DNA of 64,000 nt from Mucilaginibacter aquatilis. GTDB taxonomy: Bacteria > Bacteroidota > Bacteroidia > Sphingobacteriales > Sphingobacteriaceae. Under the pieces are notes generated by a model that saw only the letters and a list, made by a program, of their open reading frames with translations, was not told the DNA's origin and did no database searches. Shown here in pieces: positions 8,913-18,238 of the stretch (position 1 is its first letter; every line of letters starts with the position of its first letter). The translations under genes were made by a program, and so were the position numbers. The stretch spans positions 1 to 64,000 of the forward strand of contig NZ_WQLA01000006.1 of assembly GCF_009755275.1 (NCBI RefSeq). The letters run 5' to 3'.

Positions 8913-9851
8913 ATGATTTTAGAAGATTTTATTGCCTTTGATGCTAACGGGCTTTATTGTCGTTATGGCAACTTCTATTTAGATCCGCAGCAACCTGTAG
9001 AGCATGCCATAATTAGTCATGCACACGGCGACCATGCCGTACCTGGCAACCACAGCATACACTGCACTGCACCTACCCGTGATTTTATGCAGTTACGGTA
9101 CGGTAAAAATGCTGGTAAAAACTTCGCAATACATGCATGGCATGAATACTTTGATGTTGGTGGGGTACGAATCAAATTCATATCGGCCGGACACATGCTT
9201 GGCTCAGCCCAAATAGTAATGGAATACAAAGGTGTTACTTACCTGTACACCGGCGACTATAAGTTACAGGCTAATCCTACCTGCCAACCTATTGAATGGG
9301 TACACGCCGATGTGCTTATTACTGAAAGTACCTTTGCCAATCCTCAAACCCTGCACCCTGATCCCGTTGCCGAAATAAAGAAACTGGACGATATTAAAAC
9401 AAACATTTTACTGGGTGCTTACGGCTTAGGTAAAGCACAACGGTTAATAAGAATGATAAATGATTTTGTTCCGCAAAAAAAAGTACTTGTACACTTTCGT
9501 ATCTCGCCACTAAATGCCATTTATGAAAAACATGGGGTTAATTTAGGAAATTATGAGCTGTACAGCCGCAAGCTGATGAAAGTGCAAAACGAGTACGTTT
9601 ACATTGTTCCGCCGTTTACATTTGATAGTTACTACAAGGCTACAGGTGTCACAAGGCTGTTTGCTTCGGGATGGAAAAACCTTCAGGTGAATGAAAAAGA
9701 CACGCTGTATATATCAGACCATGCCGATTGGAATGATGTTTTACAAACCATTGAACATGTAAAGCCCCAACAACTATGGACTTTGCACGGTGATGGCACG
9801 CATCTGAAAAAGCACTTTGCCGGTAAGTTAATTACTAAATCATTGTCTTAA
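8913..9851 (+). CDS. Metallo-beta-lactamase-fold exonuclease (DNA-ligase-associated type)
   Basis: 312 residues. HAHGDH at 36-41 supplies metal ligands, and AGHMLGSAQ, YTGDYK and the beta-CASP-like end (SDHADWNDVL..LHGDGTHLKKHF) follow. This matches the 'ligase-associated exonuclease' branch of the MBL/beta-CASP nucleases. In many bacteria that gene sits with an ATP-dependent DNA ligase and a Lhr-type helicase; neither is nearby here. It lies 17 bases after coaE. Its substrate (DNA or RNA ends) is inferred from the family. Confidence 0.8.
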   Translation: MILEDFIAFDANGLYCRYGNFYLDPQQPVEHAIISHAHGDHAVPGNHSIHCTAPTRDFMQLRYGKNAGKNFAIHAWHEYFDVGGVRIKFISAGHMLGSAQIVMEYKGVTYLYTGDYKLQANPTCQPIEWVHADVLITESTFANPQTLHPDPVAEIKKLDDIKTNILLGAYGLGKAQRLIRMINDFVPQKKVLVHFRISPLNAIYEKHGVNLGNYELYSRKLMKVQNEYVYIVPPFTFDSYYKATGVTRLFASGWKNLQVNEKDTLYISDHADWNDVLQTIEHVKPQQLWTLHGDGTHLKKHFAGKLITKSLS

Positions 9852-10122
9852 AACATACGTATGATATTTGTCCTTAACAATTTGGAATCGATAGCGTAAT
9901 TGTACAATCCTCTCTTGCCTTAGCTAAAAAATTAACTAATATTTGAATTTAATAAATTAAACAGCAAATTTACGCCGAAGATTAATAAATGCTATCTTAC
10001 TTAAATTCAAGGTTTTTGATGTATTACAAAATCTTCAATACAAAATAATAAGCGGTTTTATAACCTTAAACAAAATTTAAGCAGGTAAATGTTACCCTCT
10101 TATTTATTATAATTGTAGTTGA

Positions 10123-10572
10123 ATGAAAATAGAAGACGAAATACAGAGCAGCAAATTTGAAGATAATTACCACAAAGCTGTAATTAATATATCATACACT
10201 TCGGGCTGGCTAAGTAATTTGCTACGTTTAAATTTCGAAAAGTATAACCTCACCAGTCAGCAGTTTAACGTACTGCGTATTTTACGCGGACAAAGACCCA
10301 AACCTGTAACCATAAACATGATTAAGGAACGCATGATAGACAAGATGTCTGACGCATCGCGTATTGTTGACCGATTGGTTCAAAAGGAGTTGGTATCTCG
10401 CTGCACCAATAACATTGACCGGCGTGCGGTTGATATACATATTACCAATAAAGGCCTTGAAATTTTAGACAAGATGGATGTTGAATTTAAAACATCAGAC
10501 TTGTTCAGGCATAACCTTACCGAAGACGAGGCATCACAGCTTAGCGACTTATTAGACAAACTTAGAGGATAG
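10123..10572 (+). CDS. MarR-family transcriptional regulator
   Basis: 149 residues with a winged helix: LTSQQFNVLRILRG, NMIKERMIDKMSDASRIVDRLVQKELVSR and the wing NNIDRRAVDIHITNKGLEIL are typical MarR signatures. It probably binds DNA as a dimer. Its target may be itself or the long gene downstream; the ligand is unknown. The 271-base AT-rich gap upstream holds no gene that I can see. Confidence 0.88.
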   Translation: MKIEDEIQSSKFEDNYHKAVINISYTSGWLSNLLRLNFEKYNLTSQQFNVLRILRGQRPKPVTINMIKERMIDKMSDASRIVDRLVQKELVSRCTNNIDRRAVDIHITNKGLEILDKMDVEFKTSDLFRHNLTEDEASQLSDLLDKLRG

Positions 10573-10725
10573 CAACTTGCCTATTACGTTTTGCCAAACG
10601 GTTTATTAAACAATAAACTTCCAGTTTTAGGGTTAATGTAAAAAATGTTAAACAATGCCTTTAAGTTAGGTAGCATGTTTTTAGCATAGTATATTTACCA
10701 CCATTACACCATTGGAGTTTTCCTG

Positions 10726-13446
10726 ATGATATACCGTTACGCTTTATTTATTTTTATCATATCCCTGTTTAGCTCTCCTGTATTTGCACAAAAGCAGGAT
10801 AGTGTAAGCCTGAACAGCATTATCGAAAAAACAGGCAAAATGGCCAGCTCGCGGCCTATTGAAAAACTGTACCTGCATTTTGATAAACCTTACTATGCTG
10901 TTGATGATACCGTTTTTTTTAAAGCATACTTAACAGACAACTATAAGCAACCCTCTCAACTGAGTAAGGTTATATACGTTGAGCTGATGAATAGCCGCGA
11001 CTCATTGGTGCAAATGCTTAAGCTGCCTGTAAAAGAAGGCGTAGCTTACGGAAGCATACCCCTGCCCGAACTTACTTTTAGGCAGGATAATTATCACATA
11101 CGTGCCTACAGTAAGTGGATGGCCAACTTTGATGCCGCGTACTTCTTTACCAAAACGCTGCCTGTTGGCAATGCTATTGACAAGCAAATAAACACTTTCA
11201 TTAGCTCCACAAAAACCGGTTCAGATAAATCCTTACAAGTTACATCACGTATAGTATTTAAAGATACGGATGGCAACCCTCAAGCCGGTAAAAAGGTTAC
11301 CTGGGAAGTTAGCAGCAATGTTGATGATGTAGCCAAAGGCAAAGGCACAACCGATCAGAACGGCGCAATAACCGTAAGCTTCACCAACAACAAACAGGTT
11401 GACTTAACTGGTGCGGCAATTACTGCATTCATTGATTTAGGTAGCGGAAAAAGAGCGGGCCGAAACTTTCCGCTTAAATCAGTATTAGGCAATGCCGATG
11501 TACAGTTCTTTCCTGAGGGAGGAGAATTGCTTAATGGAACCCGTACGCGTGTTGCAGTAAAAGCCGTATCATCAAACGGACGCGGAATTAATTTTACCGG
11601 TGTTATAACTGATAACAGCGGCGCTACGGTTGCTAATATCAGCTCACAACACGCGGGCATGGGCTCATTCACCATGCTGCCCGAAACCGGCAAACAGTAT
11701 AAAGCAAATATTACATTTACCAATGGCTTAAAAGCAAGTTATGACCTGCCTAAGGTGCAGGTTTCAGGTATCAATTTAAGCATGACAACAGCTGATGCTC
11801 AAAATGTAACGCTTAAAATGCTGGCCAGCCCTGCTTTCTTTGAAGCTAATAAGGGTAAAGTTTTTTATATCATAGCGCAAAGCTCAAACACAGTCTGCTT
11901 CGCAGCGCAAACAGCTTTAAAAGAGCAGATTTTTTCTGCCAATATTCCATCGAGTAAATTTCCTACGGGCTTAGTACAATTTACTTTGTTTACCAGTACA
12001 GGTATACCGGTAAGTGAGCGTTTGATATTTGTTCAGCATAAAGATCAGCTTAACCTCAATGTAACCAGTGATAAGCCTGCATATGGTGTAAGACAAAAGG
12101 TTAAATTTAATGTAACTGCCAAAAACAAAACCGGACCAGTTGATGGAAACTTCTCCGTATCGGTAATAGATGAAAGCAAGGTGCCTGTTGATGAGGATGG
12201 CGAAACAACCATACTAACCAGCTTGCTCCTAACGTCTGATTTAAAAGGTTACATTGAAAAACCAAACTATTATTTTAACAAGGTTAATAATCAAACCGTG
12301 TCCGACCTTGATGTATTGATGTTGACACAAGGATATCGTCGTTTTTCATATACTGATGTAATAGCAGGCAGGTTACAGCCCATTACCTATTTACCTGAGC
12401 AAGGCATTGAAATAGCAGGCACGTTGCGTACGCTTAACGGAATGCCTTTCAAAGGCGGAAATGTGCGTTTATACATCCCTGATAAGTATTTTTCGGCCAA
12501 TGCCGTAAGTGATCCGGAGGGTCGTTTTAAATTCAGCAATTTGTCCTTCCCCGATTCTATGAAGATAATTGCTACTGCTAAAAATAACTATAACGGCAAA
12601 AACCTGATGTTGATGCTCGAGCCTATTACCTACCCGGCCATTAACAAAAATCAGCTTTACCCTGATGAGGTTGCCAATATTGACAGCACCATGCGCCCTT
12701 ACCTGCTAAACAGTAAAAAACAGTTTAACAGTATGCACGTGCTTAAAGAAGTAGTTGTACGTGCGCCTAAAACTCCTAAAATTAACCATACGGCTTACCC
12801 CGCCCTATCAGGCTTAAGCAGTATTCCGGACCATTTAGTAACCGGCGACCGCTTTATTTGCCCTATGTTGTTAACCTGTTTACAAGGCACGCTTATGGGT
12901 GTAACTTATGATCAAAGCACTAATGCGTTTTACGTAACCCGCGATTACAATCAGGGCCGCAGGGTACCAATGGCTATTTATGTACGCGGTATGCCTGTTG
13001 ATGTGAATTATCTTGCCAGCATGCAGTCAACAGATGTTGAATCGGTTGAAATCTTTTTGCGAGATGATTTGGGCTTGATTAACAACGCCAACCAAACTAA
13101 CGGCGTATTGGTTTTTAACACCAAAACACCGCCAAAAGGCACAAAAATAAGCTTGCAAGAGTTACAGGAACTTATTCCGCAGCCTAATACTGTTAACATA
13201 ATGCCTAAGGGTTATGATATTGCACGCGAGTTTTATATGCCTAAGTACGATGTGCCTAAACCCGTAGGGATGGATTTACGCAGCACCATTTATTGGAATC
13301 CCCGTGTAGTTACTGATAAGGCTACCGGCGCTACAAGCGTTGAATTTTACAATGCCGATGGCAAAGGAAGCTACCGTGCAGTAATTGAAGGCTTTGATAA
13401 AGATGGTAACATAGGCCGGTCGGTTTACCGGTACAAAGTGCAGTAA
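10726..13446 (+). CDS. Large secreted MG2-like / carboxypeptidase-regulatory-like protein with TonB-plug-like end
   Basis: 906 residues. A signal peptide (LFIFIISLFSSPVFAQ) is followed by an alpha-2-macroglobulin MG2-like domain (KLYLHFDKPYYAVDDTVFFKAYL), further beta domains, a carboxypeptidase-regulatory-like segment (about 560-620: IEIAGTLRTLNGMPFKGGNVRLYI) and, at about 680-810, a plug-like stretch (VPMAIYVRGMPVDVNYLASM..VESVEIFLRDD). No beta-barrel follows, so it is not a TonB receptor itself. Proteins of this design are common in Bacteroidota and of unknown role, probably periplasmic or in the outer membrane. The methyltransferase gene begins directly after its stop. Confidence 0.7.
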   Translation: MIYRYALFIFIISLFSSPVFAQKQDSVSLNSIIEKTGKMASSRPIEKLYLHFDKPYYAVDDTVFFKAYLTDNYKQPSQLSKVIYVELMNSRDSLVQMLKLPVKEGVAYGSIPLPELTFRQDNYHIRAYSKWMANFDAAYFFTKTLPVGNAIDKQINTFISSTKTGSDKSLQVTSRIVFKDTDGNPQAGKKVTWEVSSNVDDVAKGKGTTDQNGAITVSFTNNKQVDLTGAAITAFIDLGSGKRAGRNFPLKSVLGNADVQFFPEGGELLNGTRTRVAVKAVSSNGRGINFTGVITDNSGATVANISSQHAGMGSFTMLPETGKQYKANITFTNGLKASYDLPKVQVSGINLSMTTADAQNVTLKMLASPAFFEANKGKVFYIIAQSSNTVCFAAQTALKEQIFSANIPSSKFPTGLVQFTLFTSTGIPVSERLIFVQHKDQLNLNVTSDKPAYGVRQKVKFNVTAKNKTGPVDGNFSVSVIDESKVPVDEDGETTILTSLLLTSDLKGYIEKPNYYFNKVNNQTVSDLDVLMLTQGYRRFSYTDVIAGRLQPITYLPEQGIEIAGTLRTLNGMPFKGGNVRLYIPDKYFSANAVSDPEGRFKFSNLSFPDSMKIIATAKNNYNGKNLMLMLEPITYPAINKNQLYPDEVANIDSTMRPYLLNSKKQFNSMHVLKEVVVRAPKTPKINHTAYPALSGLSSIPDHLVTGDRFICPMLLTCLQGTLMGVTYDQSTNAFYVTRDYNQGRRVPMAIYVRGMPVDVNYLASMQSTDVESVEIFLRDDLGLINNANQTNGVLVFNTKTPPKGTKISLQELQELIPQPNTVNIMPKGYDIAREFYMPKYDVPKPVGMDLRSTIYWNPRVVTDKATGATSVEFYNADGKGSYRAVIEGFDKDGNIGRSVYRYKVQ

Positions 13447-14061
13447 ATGATGACTAATGATCTGCAGCAAACTTTCGGTAATATTGATATCTATCTGTTC
13501 GATCAGTTATTGAAGGGCCGTTATGACAATTGCCAAAAAGTGTTGGATGTAGGATGTGGAGGCGGCAGAAACCTGATTTGGTTTCTGCAAAACAATTACG
13601 AAGTGCACGGCATCGACCCTAACCCCGAAGCGATTGAAAATGTTAAGCAATTATCTGCTCACCTGGCCCCATTAAACAGCTTGCAAAACTTTGAGGTTGG
13701 TGTTGCAGAAAACTTACCCTTTGCAGATGGAAGCTTTGATTTGCTCATTTGCAGCGCCGTTTTGCATTTTGCCAGTAATCATGAGCATTTCGACAATATG
13801 CTTCGTTCCATGTGGCGTGTTTTAAAACATGGCGGCTATTTGTTTGTGCGGCTGGCATCAAACACAGGCATTGAAAACCTGGTACAGCACACCGGCGGCG
13901 GCCGTTATTTGCTGCCCGATGGTTCAGAGCGGTACTTGGTGGATGAAGAAAGATTGCTTAATTATACTACCGAATTAGGTGCCTATTTACATGAGCCAAT
14001 CAAAACTACAAATGTTCAAAACTTACGATGTATGACAACATGGTGCCTGCAAAAACTATAA
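13447..14061 (+). CDS. Class I SAM-dependent methyltransferase
   Basis: 204 residues. Motif I VLDVGCGGGRNL (about residues 32-43), acidic motif II (VHGIDPNPEAI) and SFDLLICSAVLHF define a Methyltransf_11-type Rossmann methyltransferase. The substrate cannot be inferred. Its ATG follows the preceding stop with no gap, so the two genes are probably translated from one mRNA, though a functional link is not obvious. Confidence 0.85.
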   Translation: MMTNDLQQTFGNIDIYLFDQLLKGRYDNCQKVLDVGCGGGRNLIWFLQNNYEVHGIDPNPEAIENVKQLSAHLAPLNSLQNFEVGVAENLPFADGSFDLLICSAVLHFASNHEHFDNMLRSMWRVLKHGGYLFVRLASNTGIENLVQHTGGGRYLLPDGSERYLVDEERLLNYTTELGAYLHEPIKTTNVQNLRCMTTWCLQKL

Positions 14062-14085
14062 ACACACAATAACGGGCGACTCCTG

Positions 14086-14841
14086 TCAGTTGTCTAAATC
14101 TTTAATTTGCAGTTTATACTTTGGTGGTAATATCGCTTCTTTAAGCAACCAATCGAATTTTAATTGCTTAGCTAACTTGTACAGCCACAATGCCGGCCTA
14201 AGCCACTGAAGGCTGTTAAAATTTAACAGCTTAAAAACCTGGTTTGGTACAAGCAGCATTTGTACCTGCTTTAACAATAGGTAACGCCCGGTGCCCAAAT
14301 GTTTGCGGTACTGCCTGTATAGGTCAATTGTAAAGTTGCTGCAAACTAAGTTTTCTTTTAAATGATTTTCACGCGTTACAATCCATCCGTTATAGCTTTG
14401 GGGTAAGTCTTGTATTTGCATACGCTTACCAAGGCGATAAAAAACATCATAAAGCTCGCCCTTTTCGTTGTCTGTAAGTTTACGTTCAAGCAGTTCAAAT
14501 GATCGCACCGAGTAATCAATCAAAAGATACAAAACATCGCGGTAAGCCCATTGAGGTATTTCCATACCTCTTGCTGTTTCTACTCCTTTATGTATAGCGG
14601 TTATTTTATCTATAGCCCACAAAGCATCATCATACTTTGAGAATAATATTTTCTTGGAATATTCAACGGTTGAAAACAAACGTGCTAACGGATCGGCAGG
14701 TAAGTTACCGGTGAAGTAAAGCCAGTCTACTGCCTTATTAAGTGCAAACTCAGCCGCTGCACCGGCAAATATAAAAAGAACCGTATCAGCCTTCCCCCAT
14801 ATATTACGCACTATTGAATTCTCACTCACGAAATATTTCAT
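14086..14841 (-). CDS. MpaB/DUF2236-like oxygenase
   Basis: 251 residues from the ATG at 14841. The order GAAAEFALNKAVDW..DPLARLFSTVEYSKKILF..AIDKITAIHKGVETARG..QWAYRDVLYLLIDYS resembles the ER-bound oxygenase MpaB/rubber-oxygenase-type DUF2236 family. These are haem-dependent helical proteins in which the His of the 'IHKGV' motif is conserved. The assignment is by pattern only. It is short for the family. It stands alone on the minus strand, convergent with the methyltransferase gene. Confidence 0.65.
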   Translation of the reverse strand: MKYFVSENSIVRNIWGKADTVLFIFAGAAAEFALNKAVDWLYFTGNLPADPLARLFSTVEYSKKILFSKYDDALWAIDKITAIHKGVETARGMEIPQWAYRDVLYLLIDYSVRSFELLERKLTDNEKGELYDVFYRLGKRMQIQDLPQSYNGWIVTRENHLKENLVCSNFTIDLYRQYRKHLGTGRYLLLKQVQMLLVPNQVFKLLNFNSLQWLRPALWLYKLAKQLKFDWLLKEAILPPKYKLQIKDLDN

Positions 14842-15015
14842 AATTAAAAGTACTTTTATATACAAAGTTAATCAATAAAACTGAGTTTTTATCACTTATA
14901 TTTCTATAAATCATATATATACTCAAACCAAGGTACTTAGAAATCACTCATTGTACCTATCAAGTAGTAAAACATTATTTAAGTATGAACACTTATACAG
15001 TGCAATAAATCTCAG

Positions 15016-15432
15016 ATGATCATGACAACTCTTACAAAGCTAATCCCGGGAATTATATTAATAGCAATTCTTACAACCTTCAGTCATACCGCTGTGGCGC
15101 AATCACAAGCAACTATGACAGCAGATGCTAACAAAAAGTACCAGCAAGCCGATAAGGAACTGAATACCGTATTTGCACAAATTGTTAAGGAGTATTCGAA
15201 AAAACCGTTTTTTGTAAGAAAAATGAAAGCAGCGCAGCGCTTATGGATTAAATTACGCAATGCGGACCTGACTGCCCGGTTTCCTGATGCCGGCGGAAGT
15301 TCGGCAGCAATGTGTAAGGCCTTTTACCTCGAAAACGTAACACGAGAACGAACAAAATATTTACGTGCCTGGATAACCGGAATACCTGAGGGAGATGTTT
15401 GCAGCGGATCTATAAAAATAGGGCAACCATAA
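15016..15432 (+). CDS. Secreted DUF1311 / LprI-like protein
   Basis: 138 residues with a signal peptide ending near TAVAQ. The core (ANKKYQQADKELNTVFAQIV, then KMKAAQRLWIKLRNADLTA and a Cys-bearing tail ending GDVCSG) matches the DUF1311 domain, whose best-known member LprI is described as a lysozyme inhibitor. The role here is inferred and may differ. It is a single gene; ATG 15016 or 15022 could be the start. Confidence 0.75.
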   Translation: MIMTTLTKLIPGIILIAILTTFSHTAVAQSQATMTADANKKYQQADKELNTVFAQIVKEYSKKPFFVRKMKAAQRLWIKLRNADLTARFPDAGGSSAAMCKAFYLENVTRERTKYLRAWITGIPEGDVCSGSIKIGQP

Positions 15433-15441
15433 AACTTAGGA

Positions 15442-15930
15442 TTACCTACTGCAGGTAAAGGGAATGGTTCGATTATTTAGGGCATTTTCTGCTGCTTGCT
15501 TAATGTACAAGTTGCGACGCTGAAGCAATTTTGTAAGATAAGGTTTCAATAGCCACTTGTCAATCATGTTACCCAGATGGCCTAAAGGCGAACGGAAAAC
15601 AAACTCATCTTCCATAAGTGTACCGTGAGGTTGCGGCCAAAAAGCATGGTAATGGCGCATATATTTAAACGGCCCAACAGTCATAGCGTCGACAAAATAT
15701 CCGGGGTCATTCAGTTCAATAATCTTTACCGTCATTTTAAAAGGAAGGCAAAAGTGCATGGCTTTCCACGTTACGGCTTCATTTAAATGAATTAGGCCTT
15801 TGGTAATGCCTGCGATTGCCTTTTCCCTGTGGCTATGCATGCTTTCAACATGTACATCAATACTGCGCGCAAGGTTAAAGCAATTGGCAACCGGTGCTTC
15901 AATAAATGTTTGTAGTTTAATTACTGCCAT
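15442..15930 (-). CDS. SRPBCC (START-like) family protein
   Basis: 162 residues: AVIKLQTFIEAPVANCFNLARSIDVH at the start, then ITKGLIHLNEAVTWKAMHF, MRHYHAFWPQPHGTLMEDEFVFRSPLG and a helical end. This is the SRPBCC ligand-binding fold of the type found beside, or fused to, TIGR01777 epimerases, which is exactly its neighbour. It is the last gene of a leftward block of five (18745 to 15442). The ligand is unknown, probably hydrophobic. Confidence 0.75.
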   Translation of the reverse strand: MAVIKLQTFIEAPVANCFNLARSIDVHVESMHSHREKAIAGITKGLIHLNEAVTWKAMHFCLPFKMTVKIIELNDPGYFVDAMTVGPFKYMRHYHAFWPQPHGTLMEDEFVFRSPLGHLGNMIDKWLLKPYLTKLLQRRNLYIKQAAENALNNRTIPFTCSR

Positions 15931-16003
15931 TCAAGTTTTGAGTTTGATAGTCACAGCGAAAGCATATATTGATTAGCACGTGCCCATCTTTGTTAAAAAT
16001 CAT

Positions 16004-16930
16004 TTATTTATTGCTTATAATCTCATCTACAGCTTGTGGCGCAGCCACATACTTAAATGTATAGCCAGCATCAAGTAAGCGTTTTGGAGTAACCCAACGG
16101 CTTTTAAGTATCAACTCTGTTTCGGTTCCAATGAGCAGTGCACCTATTTCAAGCAACCAGCCCGGCGCAGGTAACCCAATTAATGAATTACAGCTCTTAC
16201 GTATGCTAAGCATTAAATCTGAGTTTTGTATTGCTTGGGGTGCGGTGCAGTTAATTACTCCCTCAAGCTCATTGTGCTCTAAAAGAATTTGTGTTATTCC
16301 GGCAACATCACTTTCATGTATCCATGATACATATTGTTTTCCGTTACCTTGCTTGCCACCCAAGCCAAACTTCACCAGGTTGTGCAACCTCGGAAATACG
16401 CCGTCGCCGGCGCCTAAAACAATGCCCATTCGCAAGGCTATTTTACGTGTAGCGGGTGTAACGGTATTGAAAAAGGTTTGTTCCCATTGTTTACATACAT
16501 CTACAGAAAACCCACTACCAATTTGGCCACTATATTCATCCTGAGCGCAATCTTCAGCGTGGCGGTAAATTGTGGCTGATGTTACATTGATCCAAAGTTT
16601 TGGCGGGTTAGCAAGCTTGCCTATAACTTCACCTAACAAGGCAGTAGGAACAACTCTTGATGCAATTATTTCCTTCTTATTTTTCTCGGTATACCGGCAG
16701 TTTACGTTTTTTCCACAAAGGTTTATCAGCATATCGGCATTATCCAATACTTCGGTCCAGTCACCTTCATTTTGGCCGTCCCAAACAACAGTTTTAATGT
16801 TTCCGTTGCTTACAGCCGGCTTGCGGCTTAGTATAATCACCTGGTTAGCCTCGTGTTTATAAAAGTTTGCCAATACTGTGCCCAGGTAACCGTTACCTCC
16901 AGCAAGTATAATTTTGTTGTACTTTTTCAT
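16004..16930 (-). CDS. TIGR01777-family NAD(P)-dependent epimerase-like protein
   Basis: 308 residues. The N-terminal nucleotide motif IILAGGNGYLGTVLA and the segments MLINLCGKNVNCRYTEKNKKEI, WINVTSATIYRHAED, ISWIHESDVAGI-type (here VSWIHESDVAG) and a C-terminal DUF1731-like piece (LLDAGYTFKY) define the SulA/TIGR01777 group. The reaction is unknown. It is followed by the SRPBCC gene after 73 bases and lies 1 base after the DCC gene, so it is part of one operon. Confidence 0.85.
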   Translation of the reverse strand: MKKYNKIILAGGNGYLGTVLANFYKHEANQVIILSRKPAVSNGNIKTVVWDGQNEGDWTEVLDNADMLINLCGKNVNCRYTEKNKKEIIASRVVPTALLGEVIGKLANPPKLWINVTSATIYRHAEDCAQDEYSGQIGSGFSVDVCKQWEQTFFNTVTPATRKIALRMGIVLGAGDGVFPRLHNLVKFGLGGKQGNGKQYVSWIHESDVAGITQILLEHNELEGVINCTAPQAIQNSDLMLSIRKSCNSLIGLPAPGWLLEIGALLIGTETELILKSRWVTPKRLLDAGYTFKYVAAPQAVDEIISNK

Positions 16931-16931
16931 T

Positions 16932-17753
16932 CTAGTTGTTTAAATAAATAAGCGCTAAAACCAATAACCGGTACGCCACCCAGCTTATGGTAAGCAGCCA
17001 TCCGAGCTTCAATATCCGTGTGCGGCGTATATGCTCAAGCAACATTAAACCTGCTACGCCCATAAAACAAGCGATATAAATCCAGGCGTCCAAGGCTATA
17101 AAAACACCTACGCCCAAAAGCGGCAGTAACAACAAAGCGCCGCCAAAAGATATAGTCATCATATTACCCAGGTAGTCCCAGCGTTTAGCGGGCATAAACA
17201 TTGAGATTATAATGCCCTGAAATATTATCTGACCGCCGCAAATAAAGTATTCCCTTAACATATGCCCTACCGGCACAACAGGTGCCAGATGTACTGCATA
17301 GCTGGTTAAAACCATGGCAACAACCAACCAGCTAAATATCAAATAGGCAACCCTGTAGCCCAATCTAAATGATGGCTGTAACTGATCATCCTCCTTGTTA
17401 ACCGCAGGGACGATGACCCTGCGGTTATAAGATATAAATGCATAAACTTTACGCAGTAGCCAAATGAAAGGCGCAAAACCAAACAGCGGTTTAAAAACAG
17501 GCCATGCATTCCCAAATACTTTTAATAAACTTTGGATGCCGTAACTTACCTGGCCTGTTTTGGTATTCACTAAGGCAATTTCATTTACTGCACGGTGCAG
17601 GTCAACCACAGGGCAAACCTCGGTGGGCATGTTTTGATAACTTGCCCTGCCATTACTACCAAGCATGCCAGCGTTTACAAATGTTTTGGTATACAGCTTG
17701 CACATAGGGCAATTTGCATCGTAAAGTATGATGTGGTTTTCGAGCGTCTTCAT
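16932..17753 (-). CDS. DCC-type thiol-disulfide oxidoreductase domain fused to a membrane region
   Basis: 273 residues. The start IILYDANCPMCKLYTKTFV carries a CxxC in the DCC1-like (YuxK) thioredoxin-fold context (residues 14-17 = CPMC). From about residue 130 there are four or five membrane helices. The fusion suggests a membrane-tethered redox protein with its active site in the cytosol or periplasm, which the sequence alone cannot settle. It sits between the small membrane protein and the TIGR01777 gene in the leftward block. Confidence 0.75.
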   Translation of the reverse strand: MKTLENHIILYDANCPMCKLYTKTFVNAGMLGSNGRASYQNMPTEVCPVVDLHRAVNEIALVNTKTGQVSYGIQSLLKVFGNAWPVFKPLFGFAPFIWLLRKVYAFISYNRRVIVPAVNKEDDQLQPSFRLGYRVAYLIFSWLVVAMVLTSYAVHLAPVVPVGHMLREYFICGGQIIFQGIIISMFMPAKRWDYLGNMMTISFGGALLLLPLLGVGVFIALDAWIYIACFMGVAGLMLLEHIRRTRILKLGWLLTISWVAYRLLVLALIYLNN

Positions 17754-17791
17754 GGCTTATTCAATTTGGCAATGCAATTGAAATACAAACA

Positions 17792-18163
17792 CTATTGATT
17801 ATGAGGCTGGCCAACTGTTTGCTGAGCACGGCTGCGCAGCTTAAAAAATATGGTAAGGTTAAGAAAATGCATGGCACCTAATATTAAAATGATAGTGCCT
17901 ATTTTACGGCTCAATACCTCAATGAGTACACGGGCATCGGCAATTACTCCGGTTTCTTTAAGTACCAGTGATATGTAACCAACGTTGATAAGGTAGAACC
18001 CAACCACCAGTAATTTATTTACAGAATCGGCAAGGAGTGTATTTCCATGGAAAATGTCGACCAGGAACACCCGTCCGTTACTGAATAAAACCCTGGCAAC
18101 CCAAACAGTTAAGGCAATGCTGATTAACAAATAAACAATGTAAGTTAAAATGAAGTAGTTCAT
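17792..18163 (-). CDS. Small integral membrane protein, unknown function
   Basis: 123 residues with three predicted membrane helices (about 4-26, 46-66, 88-108). I do not recognise a named domain. It lies between the GbsR-type regulator and the DCC gene and is probably part of the same transcript. A charged/Gln tail ends the protein. Confidence 0.7.
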   Translation of the reverse strand: MNYFILTYIVYLLISIALTVWVARVLFSNGRVFLVDIFHGNTLLADSVNKLLVVGFYLINVGYISLVLKETGVIADARVLIEVLSRKIGTIILILGAMHFLNLTIFFKLRSRAQQTVGQPHNQ

Positions 18164-18238
18164 GATGTTATAAATTAAATGTATAATAATTATTGAATTT
18201 TCAGTATTTTTTGAAACATTGATTTAAAAAAATAAGAC

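Noticed and set aside
14866..15015. AT-rich stretch with TATATATA-like runs as a special regulatory region
   Set aside because: It looks like an ordinary divergent promoter gap; no defined element could be recognised.
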